Origin: JAVBLV01 sp031553195
GTDB taxonomy: Bacteria; Bacteroidota; Bacteroidia; Bacteroidales; P3
NCBI GenBank assembly: GCA_031553195.1
Contig: JAVBLV010000005.1
Location: 1 to 8,828 of the forward strand
DNA: 8,828 nt
Direction: 5' to 3'
The first letter of the stretch is position 1; every line of letters starts with the position of its first letter. Under the pieces are notes generated by a model, which was not told the origin of the DNA, did not search any database, and saw nothing but the letters and a program-made list of their open reading frames with translations. Below, one piece after another: positions 6,004 through 8,828 of the stretch. The translations under genes and the position numbers were made by a program.

Positions 6004-7032
6004 GTGATAAACGGACCCAAACTACAGAAAGTAGAATTACTCAAAGAAGCGATTGATAATGCAAAAAAAATTGCTTTGATTTCGCATATCAATCCCGATG
6101 GCGACGCCGTTGGTTCTGTTTTAGCTTTATATGACGTATTGTCCGATTATGGAAAAGATGTAACTCCGATATTTCCCAATTCTTTTCCTGAATTTCTAAA
6201 TTTTTTACCTGATGTAGATAAAGTCTATTTCGCTTCGGAAAAATTCCACGCCTGCGAGAAATTATTGAAAGAAGCCGATTTAATTATTTCGACAGATTAT
6301 AATTGCGTAAAACGAATCGCTGATTTATCGGAGGCATACAAATTATCAACTGCCCGGAAAATACTGATTGATCATCATGTCGACGTAAATCGAGAAGATT
6401 TTGACCTTATTTTTTCATATCCCGAACTTTCTTCTTCTTCCGAAATTCTGTATTGGATATTAAAATCCATTTATCCGGAAAAACCTATTACAAAAAAGGT
6501 TGCAATATGTTTGTATGTAGGAATTTGCACCGACACAGGATCGTTTAGTTATTCCTGTAATTCGGTTACTACTTACAAAGCGCTTCTTGAACTCATGGAA
6601 ACGGGAATTGATGCAGAAAACATACATTATCAAATATATAATACCTACTCCGAACAACGGCTCAGATTGCTGGGATATTGTCTGAACGAACGGATGGTTA
6701 TGTTAAATGATTTGCCCATTGCTTTTATTTATTTGACAACCGAGGATTTAAAACGATTCAATTATAAAAAGGGAGATAGCGAAGGTATTGTAAATTACAC
6801 GCTCACAATTAAAGATATTCAAATCGGAGCCATTTTGGTAGAACAAAAAGATAAAATACGAATGTCGTTTCGTTCCAAAGGCGATTTTGATGTAAATATT
6901 TTTGCCAATAAATACTTTGAAGGAGGAGGGCATAAAAAAGCTTCGGGCGCCAATTCCTTTTTATCAATGGAAGAAACAATACAAAAACTGGAAAAGTCCT
7001 TTTCTGAAGAACTAAATGCAAAAACGAAATGA
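6004..7032 (+). CDS. DHH/DHHA1 phosphoesterase, NrnA-like (oligoribonuclease/pAp phosphatase)
   Basis: This cytoplasmic metal-dependent phosphoesterase of the NrnA type likely degrades short RNA oligomers and may dephosphorylate pAp; related members hydrolyse cyclic dinucleotide products, so the exact substrate is open. The 342-residue product has the DHH domain motifs in order: SHINPDGDAVGS (27-38), STDYN (96-100), the signature DHHVD (123-127) and CTDTGSFSYS (175-184), all supplying manganese ligands. The C-terminal DHHA1 domain includes VNYTLTIKDIQIGAIL (263-278), MSFRSKGDFDVN (287-298) and the substrate-binding loop GGGHKKASGAN (307-317). GTG at 6004 is chosen because it follows the promoter by a short leader, no in-frame ATG is nearby, and the N-terminal helix before SHINPDGD has normal length. 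Its stop overlaps the next gene's ATG (ATGA). Confidence 0.93.
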   Translation: MINGPKLQKVELLKEAIDNAKKIALISHINPDGDAVGSVLALYDVLSDYGKDVTPIFPNSFPEFLNFLPDVDKVYFASEKFHACEKLLKEADLIISTDYNCVKRIADLSEAYKLSTARKILIDHHVDVNREDFDLIFSYPELSSSSEILYWILKSIYPEKPITKKVAICLYVGICTDTGSFSYSCNSVTTYKALLELMETGIDAENIHYQIYNTYSEQRLRLLGYCLNERMVMLNDLPIAFIYLTTEDLKRFNYKKGDSEGIVNYTLTIKDIQIGAILVEQKDKIRMSFRSKGDFDVNIFANKYFEGGGHKKASGANSFLSMEETIQKLEKSFSEELNAKTK

Positions 7033-7577
7033 AAAGTAGGATACATCGGTTTCTTGCAGTTTTAGTTATAATTATAATGTTTATTTTGATTTCATGTTCC
7101 GGTTGCCAGGATTCCAAGCCGGAAAAAAAACCGAAATTGGATAACGCTATTTTAAAAGAAAAAATGATTGAATCGAATAAGCATATTACGCGATTCGAAA
7201 ACAACCAGATAGAAAATTATATCGAACGCAGGGGATGGAAAGACATGAAAAGTCTTAGCGCAGGGCTTCGGTTATGGGAATATGAACCCGGAAAAGGAAG
7301 TTCAATTCAGGACGAAGGCGATCGCGTTTCTTTGAAATACACATTAGAACTCATTAATGGCGTACAAGTATACTCTTCCGAGGCCGACGGCATAAAAACA
7401 TTTACAACAGGAAAAGCCGAAGTTGAAAAAGGCTTGGAGGAGGCGGTTTTGTTGCTGAGGAAAGGAAGTAAAGCCAAAATAATCATTCCTTCTTATCTGG
7501 GTTTCGGTTTTTTGGGAGACGGGAATAAAATTCCCCGGCAAGCCGTACTTATCTATGACGTTGAAATTCTTCTTTAA
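7029..7577 (+). CDS. Single-FKBP-domain lipoprotein, GldI-like
   Basis: A predicted envelope lipoprotein with one FKBP-type peptidyl-prolyl isomerase domain. Residues 1-23 form a lipoprotein signal with a basic head, a hydrophobic core and lipobox LISC (Cys23). A charged linker follows, then a helical segment with IENYIERRGW (61-70), reminiscent of GldI, the gliding-associated FKBP lipoprotein of flavobacteria. The FKBP fold spans about 95-182 (VSLKYTLELINGVQVYSS, GKAEVEKGLEEAVLLLRKG, IPSYLGFGFLGDG, VLIYDVEIL). Compared with FKBP12, the active-site Asp37 position is Ser116, Trp59 is Leu136 and Phe99 is Tyr176, so isomerase activity may be weak or absent and a chaperone role is possible. The start ATG overlaps the DHH stop by 4 bases, indicating translational coupling. 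Gliding itself is not implied. Confidence 0.85.
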   Translation: MKSRIHRFLAVLVIIIMFILISCSGCQDSKPEKKPKLDNAILKEKMIESNKHITRFENNQIENYIERRGWKDMKSLSAGLRLWEYEPGKGSSIQDEGDRVSLKYTLELINGVQVYSSEADGIKTFTTGKAEVEKGLEEAVLLLRKGSKAKIIIPSYLGFGFLGDGNKIPRQAVLIYDVEILL

Positions 7578-7618
7578 TAAAAATCAATTTAATTAATTCA
7601 AAATTCATAACTTAGAAA

Positions 7619-8527
7619 ATGAAAAACAAAGTAAAAACGCTATCTTTAATGATAGGATTAGGTATTGCGCTCGCCTCTTGTAATAGTTCGGATCTTCCCG
7701 GTTATAAAAAAACTGAAAACGGATTGTACTACAAATTTGAAGTAGAAAATAAAACTGCTCCGCAACCTAAAATAGGCGATGTACTCGAAGCAGAATTTGA
7801 AGTGAAGATCAAAGATTCTGTGTTATATTCGAACATAGGCCATCCGCAACGCTCGTTTATGGTTGAAAAATCAATGTTCAAAGGCGACTTAAATGAAGGT
7901 CTTCTTCTTATGCACGTCGGAGATAAAATAAGTTTAGGTATTTCCGCCGATTCCATGTCTAAATTTATTCCGCTTCCCGAAAATTTCGAAAAAAATAAAG
8001 GCGAAAAAATCTTTTTTAACATTACCTTGAAATCAATCATATCTAAAGAAGATATGGAAAAAGAAAGGGCGGATTACGAAGCAAAAATAATGGCCGCTAA
8101 AAACTCGGAAGCCGATTCTATTGCCGCTTATGTAGCTAAAAATAATATCAAAGTAAAACCAACTGCAAGCGGATTATATATTGTTTCCGTAAAAAAAGGA
8201 AACGGAGCCAAGGCTGAAAAAGGGAAAAAAGTCAAAGTGAACTATACCGGCCGTTTTCTGAATGGAAAAGTATTTGACACTTCGTTGGAACCCATAGCCA
8301 AAGAAGCCGGAATACACAATCCCGCTCGTCCTTACATGCCTATGGAATATGTTTTTGGCGAACAATCCTTTATTCCCGGCTGGGACGAAGCCACCTTGCA
8401 AATGAGAGCAGGCGATATAATAGAAGTGGTTATCCCCTCAAGCATGGGATACGGCGAGCATGGATCCCAAGCGATTCCTCCATATACTCCTCTGGTTTTC
8501 AAAATTGAAATGATATCTGTTGAATAA
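7619..8527 (+). CDS. Lipoprotein with two FKBP-type prolyl-isomerase domains
   Basis: This 302-residue predicted envelope lipoprotein should speed cis-trans isomerisation of proline bonds in exported proteins. The signal (1-21) ends in lipobox LASC (Cys21). A first FKBP-like domain (about 30-140) is degenerate: it has MFKGDLNEGLLLMHVGD (86-102) but lacks the Asp, Trp and aromatic pocket residues. A charged helical linker (about 142-176) leads to a second, intact FKBP domain (about 181-302) with VNYTGRFLNGKVFDTS (207-222), EYVFGEQSFIPGWDEAT (243-259), MGYGEHGSQAIPP (276-288) and LVFKIEM (292-298). These supply the FKBP12-like Tyr209, Phe219, Asp220, Phe246, Ile252, Trp255, Tyr278 and Phe294. 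It follows the GldI-like gene by 41 bp with no promoter box seen, so it is probably in the same operon, which ends at the hairpin downstream. Confidence 0.92.
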   Translation: MKNKVKTLSLMIGLGIALASCNSSDLPGYKKTENGLYYKFEVENKTAPQPKIGDVLEAEFEVKIKDSVLYSNIGHPQRSFMVEKSMFKGDLNEGLLLMHVGDKISLGISADSMSKFIPLPENFEKNKGEKIFFNITLKSIISKEDMEKERADYEAKIMAAKNSEADSIAAYVAKNNIKVKPTASGLYIVSVKKGNGAKAEKGKKVKVNYTGRFLNGKVFDTSLEPIAKEAGIHNPARPYMPMEYVFGEQSFIPGWDEATLQMRAGDIIEVVIPSSMGYGEHGSQAIPPYTPLVFKIEMISVE

Positions 8528-8591
8528 AACAAACTTTTGAACCTGGGTCAGAACATATTTGTAAACAAATCTGGATTCAACAAAATGATGC

Positions 8592-8626
8592 AAACGCGAA
8601 CATGAGAATTTTTCATGTTCGCGTTT
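8592..8626 (+). terminator. Strong hairpin terminator after the FKBP operon
   Basis: A perfect 14-base-pair stem, AAACGCGAACATGA (8592-8605) with TCATGTTCGCGTTT (8613-8626), encloses a 7-base loop and is followed by T-rich sequence (TTTTAGATTTT, 8624-8634). It lies 64 bases past the two-FKBP stop codon. The sequence before the stem is not A-rich enough to predict strong termination in the opposite direction. Confidence 0.85.
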
Positions 8627-8698
8627 TAGATTTTCAGGCAAAAGTCATTTCAATTCCCCGCTCTTTCATCGTTTCCAATAATAGTTAATATATTTTTA

Positions 8699-8706
8699 TA
8701 TATTTG
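8699..8706 (+). promoter_or_regulatory. Candidate -7 box for a gene beyond the window
   Basis: TATATTTG fits TAnnTTTG and lies after the terminator, in the direction of an expected next gene. The upstream -33 candidate (GTTTC near 8671) is poor in sequence and spacing. In such AT-rich DNA the match may be chance. Confidence 0.4.
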
Positions 8707-8828
8707 CAGATCATACCATCCTAAAGTTAAATTATACAAAATACTAAACATCAATGATATTTACCGTCTGACGAAAAGCCGGAAATCCGGTAAATTCAAT
8801 TATTCAAAAATAAATACATGAAATAATC
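8707..8828 (+). other. Gene-free end of the window with a possible structured leader
   Basis: No coding region is seen here. ATTTACCG (8759-8766) can pair with CGGTAAAT (8788-8795) in an 8-base-pair stem, while two CCGG copies (8779-8782, 8787-8790) could form a competing small hairpin. The ATG at 8818 is followed at once by AAA TAA, so it does not open a gene. I do not recognise a riboswitch class. Confidence 0.3.

Noticed and set aside
6809..7204. A minus-strand 131-codon open frame over the end of the DHH gene and the start of the lipoprotein gene
   Set aside because: Both genes beneath it are clearly coding on the plus strand; this frame has no family features and is a by-product of their codon use.
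8554..8567. The short inverted repeat ATTTGTAAACAAAT just after the last FKBP gene
   Set aside because: A 5-6 base-pair AT-rich stem with no T-run is too weak to call; the 14-base-pair hairpin at 8592-8626 is the evident terminator.
1..8828. Search by eye for tRNA genes, CRISPR repeats, complete transposases, phage or toxin-antitoxin genes
   Set aside because: Nothing convincing was seen; the window is mostly conserved core genes.

Overview
The window looks like ordinary chromosome from an AT-rich member of the Bacteroidetes, most likely Bacteroidales. Evidence: promoters follow the phylum's TTTG-N19-21-TAnnTTTG pattern (clearest before dapF, the SRP RNA and the DHH gene), start codons lack Shine-Dalgarno sequences, and the gene set fits (MltG, AnmK, MurF, an NrnA-type DHH protein followed by a GldI-like FKBP lipoprotein). 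No phage, CRISPR, defence or secondary-metabolite system was found.

Layout. 1-182 holds an apparently decayed 3' end of an unrecognised gene. 183-350 is a regulatory gap with a strong promoter for dapF (351-1145, +), followed by a GNAT acetyltransferase (1239-1763, +) and mltG (1845-2924, +; the start is moved downstream from a possible TTG). Tail to tail with mltG lies the gene for the small SRP RNA (2929-3025, -) with its own promoter. 3038-3393 contains no intact gene: it has a possible repeat or insertion-element edge joined to the last ~59 codons of a broken gene that resembles a DUF4403-type protein. A minus-strand pair follows, murF (4494-5780) then anmK (3394-4476), 17 bp apart. A divergent promoter region (5781-6003) separates it from a plus-strand set: DHH/DHHA1 phosphoesterase (6004-7032), single-FKBP lipoprotein (7029-7577, ATGA overlap) and two-FKBP lipoprotein (7619-8527), closed by a strong terminator hairpin (8592-8626). 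The last ~200 bases carry a promoter-like box and a possible structured leader for a gene outside the window.

How the genes work together. Four genes meet in peptidoglycan metabolism: DapF makes meso-diaminopimelate, MurF adds D-Ala-D-Ala to the DAP-containing precursor, MltG cuts nascent glycan strands and leaves anhydro-MurNAc ends, and AnmK phosphorylates anhydro-MurNAc so it can be reused. The plus-strand set joins a cytoplasmic nano-RNA/pAp-type phosphoesterase to two predicted envelope prolyl-isomerase lipoproteins. Only one of the three FKBP domains keeps the full set of active-site residues.
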